DNA from: Bostrychus sinensis
Taxonomy: Eukaryota; Chordata; Actinopteri; Gobiiformes; Eleotridae
Length of the DNA stretch: 64,000 bases
Reading direction: 5' to 3'
NCBI GenBank assembly: GCA_020698575.1
Contig: CM036251.1
Location: forward strand, 7,273,788-7,337,787
This document shows, one piece after another, positions 22,640 through 31,944 of the stretch. Every line of letters starts with the position of its first letter. Positions within the stretch are counted from its first letter, which is position 1. Position numbers and translations under genes: made by a program. The notes below the pieces were generated by a model, which worked only from the letters and a program-made list of their open reading frames with translations, was not told the origin of the DNA and made no database searches.

Positions 22640-22900
22640 AACAAAAAATACTGGAGAATTTTCACAAAGCAGTATTACTCCTGCCTCCCTTAGAGCATTA
22701 AAACTGGAGTAATGCCAACAATAACTTCTTGTTTTAAGGGGTACTGGCGCTGGTATGGCCTATAAGTAGATTTTGGGGTGATCACCACTGGTTCACAATC
22801 TTTGATTAAACCAACATCATATTTTACTTTTTGCCCACAGGTCCTGTGAAACTGCTTTTAAAGCAGGGATGGCTGCAGCCTCAGAGTCAGAGAGAAAGAG
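22640..22900 (-). pseudogene. Retroviral reverse transcriptase N-terminus (broken)
   Basis: The minus strand gives an RT start in pieces: 'SQDLWAKSKYD', then 'VGLIKDCEPVVITPKS', 'YRPYQRQYPLKQE' and 'NALREAGVILLCENSP'. The wording is that of gamma/epsilon-like retroviral RT before the palm motifs. At least two frameshifts separate the pieces, and the sequence is lost after about 22,640. The YXDD palm, RNase H and integrase are not present in the window. Confidence 0.8.
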
Positions 22901-23415
22901 GAGGAGGAGGTGCTGTTTTGATAAGCGTCATGCTTATCTGGCACCAGAGACACAGAGCAGTCTGAGTGTAACACAGAGGTGAAAAGCATTCTGTTTGCTT
23001 CAGCACAGAAGAGAATGAGACCCAGGGTCAGAGGTGGGGGCCCAGTCTGTGACTTGGGTGATGTGCAGTGCAGGTCATCCTCATGCATATAAGTAGTACC
23101 CTCAGGAGACACCTGGTTTGTGCCATTTTGATTAGGTCTGTAGTAATTGGAGTTGGTGGCAATTTCCATTGCTATAAATACAAAGGAGTCCCAGTTCCCA
23201 ACCTGACTCCTGTGAATATGTTGTTACTGGCCAAATGATCAGTTGTTACGACCTGAGGACCTTCTGGTGTGGAGATAAGGCAAATGTCTAATCTGCACAT
23301 CAGATCTCAACGCAGAAAATTAACTGGACATAACGTGGAAAAATGGAAAAGAGCTTAAAAGTTTTGCCTGCAGGGTCTAAGCATGAAAGTGGAGACATAT
23401 TGCTCTCGCACAGTG

Positions 23416-23664
23416 TCACCAGAGGCACTGACAGAGTAAAACATAACAACCACTCATTTTGGGAGATTTCTTTAAGACTAGCCTTTTGACCACAAAATTA
23501 GTGGCCCCTGAATCAACAAGAAACATATATATATTTTTTTTTTTTCCATTCAATTCAATGGTATATCCTCGTAAGGCTGTATTTGTCAATGAGACCAGAC
23601 TTGCATAAGTTGTAGCTGCTGGCTTAGTCTTATTCTCCAAATAAGTGTCTGCTTGTGAAATCAA
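23416..23664 (-). pseudogene. Retroviral aspartic protease piece
   Basis: An 82-codon minus frame contains 'YMFLVDSGATNFVVKR'. The D-S-G-A motif is the catalytic signature of retroviral proteases. The region lies upstream of the RT piece in minus order, as expected. The flap and second conserved block are not clear, so the domain appears truncated. Confidence 0.65.
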
Positions 23665-24957
23665 TGTGTGTGTGTTAGCAGTAAGCAGTTCTTCATTGCA
23701 GAGCTACAGATGTGAATGTGTGTGTGTTGTGGGTGCAGTACCTTCCTCTGGGTGACGTCTCCTCGGTGCGTCTCTCACCGGGCCTGTCCTCGCTGCCCAG
23801 TCAGTCTGACCCCTGGGGAGCACTCAGGCGAGGTCCTTCACTGTATCTTTGTGGACCTCTCGCATCCAGTGTCCAACTTATACAATCTCACGTTCAGTGT
23901 CCAAACTGTCCTCAAGTGTACCATACGTTGTCTTGGCCTCTATTTTGTCCTTGGTGGACCCTCTGTCCTCTGTTCCAGTGACCACGACCCTTGCCTCGGC
24001 CGCGTCCTTGTGCTAGGCATCCGTGCTCTCTGCCCACAGCTGCATGGTCAGAGCAGCTGTGTGTAAGTCCTTGGTGATGCTGTAATTGTCCATTTCCTCA
24101 CACTGGCAACTTGGACCACTGGACATTGTGAGGAGGAGCCCAGTTCACAGAGTGCAGCTTTAAGGCCCGACAGAAACTTGCTTTCTTATGTGATGGGTGC
24201 TACAGTCAGTTCAACTCATGTTTAAACTGGTGGACTGGGCTTCCTGTTCTTCTTGTTCTGAGTCCGATGACTTGGGTGGCTGCAGGTGGAGCTGTAGCCT
24301 GGCCTGATGGTGTAGGTGGATCGTGTCGGCTTTTGGTCTCACTGGCAGGTCACTGGAGGAATCTGGCTCGACCTCGGCTGTTATCTCTGGGGCCGCTCAG
24401 GCTGCTGCTGTTGTTGCTGGGGACTGACGTGTGGGCAGGAGTCCAGGTCCAGGTGGAGTCCCACCGTGGAGAGGTCTGGAAAAACAGAGGAAACACAAGC
24501 AGCAGTATCTGATCTTTTTTTTTTTTTTTTACATGTTATTCACATTTCAAAACAATTTTGTGTTCTTGTACCTTCTCTAAATCAGATTTCCTTTGCTTTT
24601 TATTCTTCCGCTTGTTATCAAAATTGTTTTCAATTTTTTGAATTACAAGAAAACATTTTAAATATTCTGTATAGTGTATCCTCTTTCAAGCATCAGTTCA
24701 GAAGAAGTAAGAAAAATGAGATTACAGTGACACAAAGACCTACTATAACCTACAAAGATTGACTTTTAGCTTGACACTCACTCAACTCTTTGTCAGACTC
24801 ACCCTCCATTGTTGCGGTCCTCTCCACACACACTGACCACAATTTAGTTTAGCCAATAGCAGAAATTTGAATAAACAGGTTTTCTGCTCACCTTTTAGTA
24901 GAGGCCGCCCGGGTCAGTGGGAGGAGAAGTTCGCTGCAATGACGATGGTTGACTGGC

Positions 24958-24960
<3 letters not shown>

Positions 24961-25006
<46 letters not shown>
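24961..25006. repeat. 46-base poly-T tract inside the provirus
   Basis: 46 uninterrupted T on the plus strand (poly-A on the provirus strand), between the tRNA-Trp primer site and a candidate splice donor (AAAAG|GTGAGC). It is unusual in a retroviral leader. Confidence 0.95.
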
Positions 25007-25194
25007 CCCCGTGGACTTCTGGCCACGACTTTAGTACTTTCAAATTATGCGAACTTCTGGCCGCGGTGTAGGCTTCAGGCTACTTTTAGTGTCCAATAGA
25101 ACAGGCTTCAGGCTGTTCTGAGTACTCTTTTTACGCCGGCGGTTGAGGTGACTTCAGGCCTCCAGGGCTCTAACCCTGTTTTCTTGTTGACCTC

Positions 25195-25212
25195 ATCACG
25201 TCGGGGTCACCA
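25195..25212 (-). other. Primer-binding site matching tRNA-Trp
   Basis: The plus strand reads ATCACGTCGGGGTCACCA, identical over 18 nt to the vertebrate tRNA-Trp 3' end plus CCA as I remember it. It lies three bases inside the end of LTR B, on the minus strand. Confidence 0.88.
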
Positions 25213-25215
25213 TAA

Positions 25216-25718
25216 TGACGTGTTCTTTTTCTAATCAATAAAGACTCCAATCAGTTTCTTTTAGCTTTTTGTCTTTTTATTTTCATAAGCCAAATTACAG
25301 AGCTCTGGGTTGGATCTGTCCCTACCGCCTTCGTCTTACTCAGGGCTTACGCTGGGCGTCCAACAACGACCGTCCCTATCACACTGAATATATATACCCA
25401 GGCTCAACTTCATACCACCCACTCCAGATATGGGCATAGTCCAGGATCTGAACCAGTTCTCAGGCAAAGCAGTGCGAGTTGTAAAGGAGGGGTTGTTATC
25501 ATTAGCAGAGAAGTGCGAGTTGTAAGGGAAGGGGCTGTTATCGTTTCTGCTCTCCCATGAAGGCCGCATCGCCCGCACAGATTGTTCTCTTGCACTTGTT
25601 GTGACGTCTTGAGTTCTGGGTCAGATCCTGGTCACATGATTAGATACATTTCATTATATTTCATTATATTTCATTATATTTCATTATATATTTGATCATG
25701 TTAAAATCACATACAACA
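25216..25718 (-). repeat. Second, different LTR (type B) inside the provirus
   Basis: About 503 bp on the minus strand, starting TGTTGTATG and ending ACACGTCA. It has a TATA box ('GGGTATATATATTC') followed by an AATAAA signal ('GAAAATAAAAAGAC'). It is preceded by a polypurine tract and followed by a tRNA-Trp primer site. It contains four 'ATTATATTTC' direct repeats in U3 (25,648-25,688). It shows no similarity to LTR A and no target duplication directly around it. Confidence 0.8.
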
Positions 25719-25729
25719 TTCCCCCTTTT
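25719..25729 (-). other. Polypurine tract of LTR B
   Basis: Minus strand AAAAGGGGGAA directly before the TG of LTR B, the normal position of a retroviral PPT before a 3' LTR. Confidence 0.75.
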
Positions 25730-25796
25730 GATTATAATAAAACCCTGTTTATAATAATCAATAAATAAAGTTAATGACAGCAGCATGTATTTTTTC

Positions 25797-25964
25797 TCAT
25801 AGCTGCGCCAGCTCTATTGTGCTGAGTTTACCATTGAAGTTATATTTTTCTATCCATTTGCGGAGATATTTATTTAATTTAGGGTCATGGTTTTTTACTA
25901 CTTTGTAATCGTTGTGTTTTAGTTGTTCCGGGTCGGCCGCCCTTTTTTCCTGGTTGTTTCCCAT
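25797..25964 (-). CDS. Short Met-Gly ORF inside the provirus (gag start or accessory)
   Basis: A 55-codon minus frame starts MGNNQEK and ends at a TGA. A Met-Gly-Asn start fits an N-myristoylated retroviral protein, usually Gag matrix. It lies after the tRNA-Tyr primer site of LTR A and before the polypurine tract of LTR B, so it could be the truncated gag of element A or a 3' accessory frame of element B. The start is chosen for the glycine at position 2. No domain can be recognised in so short a piece. Confidence 0.4.
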   Translation of the reverse strand: MGNNQEKRAADPEQLKHNDYKVVKNHDPKLNKYLRKWIEKYNFNGKLSTIELAQL

Positions 25965-26593
25965 TTTTATAATTTAGTTCCTCCTGGCGGGACCTAAGGT
26001 CCCTCTAAAGAGGAAAAGATTTCAGTCAGACAGTGACAATAGTTAATACAGTATTTCTCAGGCTTCTACCTGCGGTCAGGCGGAGAAATCTTGTCTAGCA
26101 CATCTGTATTACTTCACTGTATTTTTCTGACTGTTTCACATGAACTTTCACCGTTGCAGTTCCTTTCACGCTCACATGCATGGCCTGTGTCTACTTATCC
26201 GTTTTTTTTTTCTCTTTTTAAAAACGCGATATTTTAGTAGACCAACGTTTACCGATCTGCCGTCGGAGGGTGGTTCAGCCCTTTTTTTTGCATTTACCAA
26301 CTACTTGTAACCTCGAGTTACTCGTTGGATGACTTCTCTGTTACCCTGCCAGAGCCTAGGATGCCACAGGTTTCTTTTTTTACTGCGCGTCGCGTCTTTT
26401 CTCCCCCATTCACACTCACATTCAGTCTACAACGGTTACTCACTCTTTGCGTGTCTGTCTTTCTCCTTCGGATTCTCGTCAGCCGTCAGACTCCAGTCGA
26501 CAACGAAGAGCCAGCCGGTCAAACGGTATTTGTGCAGCGGCCGCTGTCTTCCTGGGTCTCAGTTGCCCTCCGGAGTCCTCAGGCATCTTGAGA

Positions 26594-26610
26594 TCCGGCT
26601 CGAAGGACCA
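26594..26610 (-). other. Primer-binding site matching tRNA-Tyr
   Basis: The plus strand reads TCCGGCTCGAAGGACCA, identical over 17 nt to the tRNA-Tyr 3' end plus CCA as I remember it. It lies two bases inside the right LTR. Confidence 0.85.
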
Positions 26611-26612
26611 AT

Positions 26613-27129
26613 TGTTGGAGCTGGTTAATCCAACTATAATACTAAAACAAGAAGAAACACAGACACGTTAAATGGTTTACTTGCAAGGAGAGCAGACAGA
26701 GATGAAGACCCAGTGACATGCACCGGGGACATTCCCTCCATGTGCTCTGGGCTCCCTGGTGCTCTCTCATGCCTTTTATTAAACATCACGCCCCTGGTTA
26801 CATGCACCGTCTCTGTCCGATAAGGGAATTGGGGAAATAGGACAGAGACAGTCATCAACTCTACATATGATAATTTAACATAACAACGCTGGTTATCAGT
26901 TCTGAGGCCGCACTTTCTTATCCAGTTGGTCATTCTTCTGCGGCCATGCCATGCTTAATCTATACGGTCAGTATAGATTAAGCAGTCAGTCGTGCGTCAG
27001 CATTATCTACTGGAACACTCTGTAACTCAGCACATGATTAATACATTCAAAACACACATATTGTACTTTATTTTTAGGATTTTATGAGGCATATAAAAGT
27101 AGATAACTTATATACACATTTCTCTAACA
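26613..27129 (-). repeat. 5' LTR (type A) of the provirus
   Basis: 517 bp, followed on the plus strand by ACTGT, the target duplication also found just left of 19,891. It carries the same hairpin (26,952-26,984), AATAAA and TATA-like signals as its partner. A candidate leader splice donor (AAAGA|GTGAGT) lies downstream on the minus strand near 26,443. Confidence 0.92.
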
Positions 27130-27285
27130 ACTGTCAATGTACAATTATTTCTCAGGCATATAAAGTAAGACAAACACAGAGGTCCAGTTAACTCTTCACT
27201 TTAACACACAGTGTTGTTAGAAACACATTTGAAACAACAAAGACAAAGGTAAACAAAATAAAACCATATTAAGTGTATAGGGCTC

Positions 27286-27360
27286 TTTTAGCAGTACTTT
27301 TAGTAGGACTTTTAGTAGTACTTTTAGTAGGACTTTAGTAGTACTTTTAGTAGGACTGAA
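27286..27360. repeat. Short tandem repeat of AGTACTTTTAGTAGGACTTT
   Basis: About four imperfect units of roughly 20 bp ('AGTACTTTTAGTAGGAC'). Non-coding. Confidence 0.8.
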
Positions 27361-27379
27361 GTTATATTGTGGCCAGATG

Positions 27380-28235
27380 TGCAGCAGGAGTTGTAGCCAA
27401 AACTGTGGTCTGTCCTGTGACTACAGAGACCATGGGCCAGACCATTACAGGGACCGCCTCTGGGGGGCGCTGCTCAGTGGTCTGAGGGGATCACTTGGCG
27501 GACCACTGGGACAACGGTCCACAGACCGTCCCTCTGGCTCGTGCACATGGTCTGTCTGGTCTTTCTCAGTGGTTTAAGGTCTGTGGCGTGTAAACAGGGG
27601 TCCTGACAGTATGTAGCATATTTAAATATGGCCCTGGTCTATTTTGGAGGTTGTGTATGTTATGAGATCTCATTGTATTAAGTTTCTACTTATTGTGATA
27701 TGTTCATAAAAAGTCCAAATCAAACAAAAGCATGCATTCAAGCCATTTCATTCACCGAGTATTTATGTTTGTCATTTTATTTTGTAATAGTATTATACTC
27801 AAATATATTTGATCACCTATGTAATCATTTAGCTCACATAATTAAATGAAGGTCTCTGAGAACAAGGGGTTCAAACTCAGCAAAGTGTTTCTAATAAACG
27901 TATTTCTGTGTTTATTTTTTTGTCCTGACTACTGAGACCACAGGACGGACCATTACAGGAACGATTTCTAGGGACACTGTTCAGTGGTCCGAGTGGTCCC
28001 TGGTCCCTCAGGCTTGACCCTTGTACTCAAGAACCTGCACCAAGAGGACCCCCGTTTACTCGCCACAGACCTCAAATCATTGACCATATGCACAAGCCTG
28101 AGGCACCGCTGGCTGGAGCCTGAAGGACCAGGGACCACAGTCTGCAGACCACTCAGACCACTGAACTGTGCCCTCAGGAATGGTCCCAATAATGGTCCAG
28201 ACCATGGTCTCTATAATCCCAGGACAGACCACACT
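27380..28235. mobile_element. Foldback repeat cluster 3' of the TRIM gene
   Basis: The arm at 27,921-28,025 ('GACCATTACAGGAACGA', 'TTCAGTGGTCCGAGTGGTCC') is the complement of 28,095-28,225 ('AGGGACCACAG', 'CCACTCAGACCACTGAAC', 'GGTCCAGACCATGG'). A further arm copy lies at 27,410-27,600. An AT-rich segment separates them. This is probably a snap-back DNA element. Confidence 0.65.
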
Positions 28236-28295
28236 TTTGGATACATTCTTTCTCCAGATATGAGTACTTCAAAGTACTTCATACCAGCTCTCTGT

Positions 28296-28322
28296 GAAAT
28301 AACCTAAAATAGAGGTTATTTC
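28296..28322. other. 10-bp perfect hairpin over the TRIM stop codon
   Basis: GAAATAACCT, loop AAAATAG, AGGTTATTTC. On the gene strand the first arm contains the TAA stop (28,316-28,318) and the second arm lies in the 3' UTR. Confidence 0.85.
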
Positions 28323-29935
28323 AGTTTAGGGAAATGCACAGTGTCCCCAGGATAAGTAAGTGTTACTCCAGCGTACAGAGGCTGAGAGAAAGTGGTCTGG
28401 ACTCTGTGAAGGGGGGTCATGGTTTCAGAGACGCTGTAAAAGGAGAGAACCCCTGCACTGTGGTCCAGGTAGACCCCAATTTTGGACGACTTGGGGCCTG
28501 AGAGCTCAGACCGAGCTGAGTTAAACCAAAATGAATATTCATTTTTGTCACTCCCTAAAGTCCAAGATTTATCATTGCATCCAAACACACATTCAATACA
28601 GCTGTCCTTTCTCTCTATATCTTTGTATGAAACTGCTACACAAACCCACTTGGCCTCACTCACCTCCACCTCCCAGTAACAGCGGCCCCTCAGAGCCTCT
28701 CTGCTCAAGACCTGAGCCCAGTAACTGAATCTGTCCGGATGATCTGGGTAACTCTGTTGTTCATGCATAAATGTTACTCTGCTGTTTTCTTCAGACAGAG
28801 ACAGGAGTGTGTTTGCTGTGTTTGGGTCCAGTGTGAGTTCTTGTGATAATTTTAAGAAGTCCTCTCTGGAGGTGGGCTCAGGTTGTGGCAGGACAAACTC
28901 ACTCAGAGTGAGCTGTAGTTTCTCTCTGAGCGCTGACACAGCTCTGGTCAAGTCCTCAAAGTCCCTCCTTGGTCCAATCTGGATCTTGACTGAGTCTGGT
29001 CTCTGTGTGTCTGTGAGCAGTGAAGGATAGAGCTGCAGAAACTGGTTGTGGTCCGTTGTGAGTGACAGGACGTCCAGCTTACAGAGGGTCCTCCACAGCT
29101 CAGTGATGTCCTGCTTCACTTTGTCCTGAAGCTCTTGGACTCGACTCAGTTCAGTCTGCTGTTGGGACAGGATGTGCTCCTTCACTTCCGACCATCTTTT
29201 ATTGAAGAGACAGGCTATCTCGCTGAAGCTGTCCCTACTTTGTAGTGCTGCTCTCTGGGTAGAGCGGCTGATGTCCCAGGCCTCCTGTTGGAGCCTCTCC
29301 AGGTCTGTCTCTTTGTCCTGGACGGTCTGGAGGAGCTGGTCTCTCCTGGTCTGCAGCTCTGCCTGTCTCTGGGCCCTCTCTGCTGCAGCCATCACTGTGT
29401 CGTGGCCCTTGTGTTGGTCCTTGCAGCAGACCACACAGAGGAGCTGCTGGTCACTGCGGCAGAACATCTTCTTCACCTCGTTGTGTTCAGAGCAGATGTT
29501 TTCTTGGAGTTTGTCGGAGGGCGCCACCAGCTGGTGTTTCTGTAACACTGCCACATCTTTATGAGGCTGGAGGTGGGTCTCACAGTAAGAGACCAGACAC
29601 TGCAGACAGGACCTGACGGCCTTCAGCTTCCTCCCAGTGCACACATCACAGGACACATCTCCAGGACCGGCGTAGCAGTCAGCAGGGGGCGCTGTCTTCT
29701 TCAGCTGCTCCACTAAACCTGCTAACATGATGTTTTTGCTCAGGACAGGCCGGGAGCTGAAGCTCTTTCTGCACTCAGGACATCTGTACCTGTCTCTTCG
29801 TCGAACTCGGACCCAGGATTTTTTGACACAGTCCATGCAGTAGCTGTGTCCACAGGGAATAGTCACCGGCTCCTTCAGAAGATCCAAGCAGATCGGACAA
29901 CACAGGGCTTCTCGGTTGAAAGATTTCTCTGCCAT
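28316..29935 (-). CDS. TRIM E3 ubiquitin ligase, RING-B-box-coiled-coil-PRY/SPRY
   Basis: Intronless 539-aa protein. The RING finger (residues 13-55: C13, C16, C28, H30, C33, C36, C52, C55) recruits E2 enzymes. Two B-boxes follow (about 96-121 and 148-178), then a coiled coil (about 183-285) and a C-terminal PRY/SPRY (368-539; LTLDPNTAN, CYWEVEV, FSQPLYAGV) that binds the target. I start at MAEKSFN (29,935), because upstream residues of the longer frame are low in complexity and the TRIM N-terminus normally begins a few residues before the RING. The build is that of the large teleost TRIM16/TRIM25/finTRIM-like expansions with antiviral roles; the exact orthologue is not decided. A near-consensus ISRE lies just upstream. 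All zinc ligands are intact, so it is probably functional. Confidence 0.95.
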   Translation of the reverse strand: MAEKSFNREALCCPICLDLLKEPVTIPCGHSYCMDCVKKSWVRVRRRDRYRCPECRKSFSSRPVLSKNIMLAGLVEQLKKTAPPADCYAGPGDVSCDVCTGRKLKAVRSCLQCLVSYCETHLQPHKDVAVLQKHQLVAPSDKLQENICSEHNEVKKMFCRSDQQLLCVVCCKDQHKGHDTVMAAAERAQRQAELQTRRDQLLQTVQDKETDLERLQQEAWDISRSTQRAALQSRDSFSEIACLFNKRWSEVKEHILSQQQTELSRVQELQDKVKQDITELWRTLCKLDVLSLTTDHNQFLQLYPSLLTDTQRPDSVKIQIGPRRDFEDLTRAVSALREKLQLTLSEFVLPQPEPTSREDFLKLSQELTLDPNTANTLLSLSEENSRVTFMHEQQSYPDHPDRFSYWAQVLSREALRGRCYWEVEVSEAKWVCVAVSYKDIERKDSCIECVFGCNDKSWTLGSDKNEYSFWFNSARSELSGPKSSKIGVYLDHSAGVLSFYSVSETMTPLHRVQTTFSQPLYAGVTLTYPGDTVHFPKLK

Positions 29936-29962
29936 TTCTCTCTCAATAACAATGACTATGAT

Positions 29963-29992
29963 AGTTTCGCTTTGATACAAATGAAAACTAAA
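29963..29992 (-). promoter_or_regulatory. ISRE-like / IRF sites before the TRIM start
   Basis: The minus strand has CAAAGCGAAACT (29,963-29,974), one base from the ISRE core GAAANNGAAACT. About 10 bp further upstream the plus strand has a second IRF-like box (GAAAACTAAA, 29,983-29,992). They lie about 28-57 bases before the ATG, in the presumed 5' UTR or proximal promoter. This fits an interferon-induced TRIM. Confidence 0.5.
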
Positions 29993-30029
29993 AGAGTTGT
30001 GCCTGGTCTGGGAGGAGGCAGGCTCCACC

Positions 30030-31940
30030 CTCTGCTGCTGCGCCGTTTAGATCTGAACAGGAAGCACAGACTGAGGGCTGTATCTGAGAGAGACAGGTTA
30101 AACAACCACTCACACAGACAGGGCTGTGTCATAAGTTACATATTTCTAGCTTTATAGCTTTATGGTAAAGAATAGTTCAACCAAGCATGAGTCATCATTT
30201 ATGTGGTCAGAGTCCAAAAGAGTGGGTGTGTTTGGACTACTGCTTTCATCTCTTTCCTTAACTAAAATATTTTCTTACATCTATAATTTTAAATCTTGTA
30301 AAAGAATAAAATGTATAAAAGAGAGATCAGTCTTTCAAAAATGCAAAAATGACAAAGTGAAATGTAATAATTTATTGGAACAAGTTTCAGTTGACCTGAA
30401 ATGTTAATATTTACCAAGTTCAGTTTCTTTGCAAAATCTCCAATATAGCTTTGTTTTAAAAGTTCAGAAGTAAGTAATTAGTAGCTGTAAACAGTTTAGT
30501 GGATGACAAACTATAGAGTGAAGGTGCATTTGTGCAAAACCAGTAACAAAATGAGATGAAAAGGAAAAAATAATTCTATATGAATTCTCATAAAAAGCAG
30601 AATAATACTGAACTTTAAGGAAGCACTCAAAAGCACTGACTTAGTTCATGTTTAAAATGCTCAAACTGTCCACCGTGAACAATAGTCCAGTGTATTGTAA
30701 AAGCAGAAATACAAGATAATTAAAACTGACTCTTTATGGTGGGCAATTGTCATTTGGAGAAGCAGACAGGAGCAATGACACAGGGCTAGTGTTAGGTACA
30801 GAAGTGAGAACAGACCTTTAAAAGAACCAAGGCTAACAACTAAGGCTTCCAAGATTAAAATGAATTCAGAAGTATGTAACATAGAAAGTATTTACATGCA
30901 TTTTCGTCATCCTGCTTCTCTTTTCTCCAGAACTTAGCACTGCCCAGTACGAGCGCCTCAATGTGTCTCTGAACCAAAATTATTGTGTGTTCAGACAAAT
31001 AAATGAAGAATATCTGTGTTTTAAACTAACGAATGTTTACATCAAATTGGAACTGCCCTCGTTTAGAAGCAGTGCATGGTTTAGTCTCTGTCTTCAAGCT
31101 CCCATCTGTTTCTCCAGTGTAGGGAATACACTGGTCCCAAAAGTTACCAAGAGGACCACATTTACAAAATACTGGACTATTCCATTGAAAACACATTATT
31201 ATTATGCATCACATGACATTTTAACCACTTGGTAGAAAAGTAATGGCTCTCAGAGGAAGCAGAACATTGATTTCTTGCACTAGTAGTGAATGTAACGGCT
31301 GGTGAATGTATTTTTTTTATTATTATTATTGTTACCAGTGGTTTTCTGGCCCCAAAAATAGATCACTGAAAGGTTGAATACAGTTTTAGTGTCCAAAATG
31401 TGTTTAAAATGTCAATACTCTCTTTGTAAAACCATTGCCTAAATATACACTGTAACATTGCTACATGGAGTGCCAGCTTATCCATAGAAGTTAGTTATAT
31501 TTAAAATACAGAGGCACAGTTTTTCTTTCAAAACATTTTAACCCGAGCTGAGCTAAAGTCTGTCTCTCCTTCGATTTCCAACCTCAAATGGACCCTGTAA
31601 TGTGTTTTGAGCTGCAGGTGAGATTTGACCTCCTCTGACTCCGGCTCTGAGCCAAAATCCAACTGGAAATATCAACTTACTGCTGTGGTTACCTCAAAAC
31701 AACCTCACAGACAACACACCGGTCCATCCAATAAGTCATACACTAATACTGCCAAGCCTGGACTACAGCATGTAATCACACTGGCGTCGTGTCTTGCTAT
31801 TGTGAGCTGCAGGGACTGGTCCAGATGTTGTAATGGGAAGTTGTGTACAGCAGACAAAATGTCACCCACATCCGTGTCAGATTATATTAACCCTAAAGTC
31901 TCATTTGTACATAAATAGATCTGTCAGTTTCGAGTTGTTG
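30030..31940. other. Spacer between TRIM and amfr; probable amfr 3' UTR in part
   Basis: No coding region is supported. Since amfr runs on the minus strand and stops at 33,334, its 3' UTR extends leftward into this area. Minus-strand AATAAA occurs near 30,370 and 32,340, but I cannot choose the real poly(A) site. A short (TTA)n lies at about 31,312-31,335. Confidence 0.4.
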
Positions 31941-31944
31941 TTAT

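Larger units (their letters stand above)
19891..27129 (-). mobile_element. Composite endogenous retrovirus (7.2 kb, minus strand)
   Basis: Two direct LTRs (19,891-20,405 and 26,613-27,129) start TGTTA and end AACA on the minus strand and are flanked on both sides by ACTGT, a 5-bp target duplication. Minus-strand polarity follows from a tRNA-complementary primer site inside the right LTR and a polypurine tract (AGGAGGGAAA) next to the left one. The interior carries, in minus order, a Met-Gly ORF, a second unrelated LTR with its own polypurine tract and tRNA-Trp primer site, a protease piece with DSGA, the start of a reverse transcriptase with frameshifts, and an env-like region with a membrane segment. 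Most of pol is missing, so it is replication-defective. The RT wording suggests a gamma/epsilon-like (class I) relative. Confidence 0.85.

Noticed and set aside
23712..24066. Plus-strand ORFs of 89 and 116 codons
   Set aside because: They lie antisense to the provirus and show no domain; likely shadows of decayed gag.
25216..25718. LTR B as an ordinary solo LTR inserted into the provirus
   Set aside because: No target duplication around it, and both a PPT and a PBS flank it.
28482..29564. Plus-strand ORFs across the TRIM gene
   Set aside because: Antisense shadows of a well-supported coding sequence.
29936..30028. 31-residue N-terminal extension of the TRIM protein
   Set aside because: The sequence is low in complexity and overlaps the ISRE-like sites; family members start a few residues before the RING.
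31625..31918. 97-codon plus ORF
   Set aside because: No recognisable domain, no splice partners, and it lies in the probable amfr 3' region.
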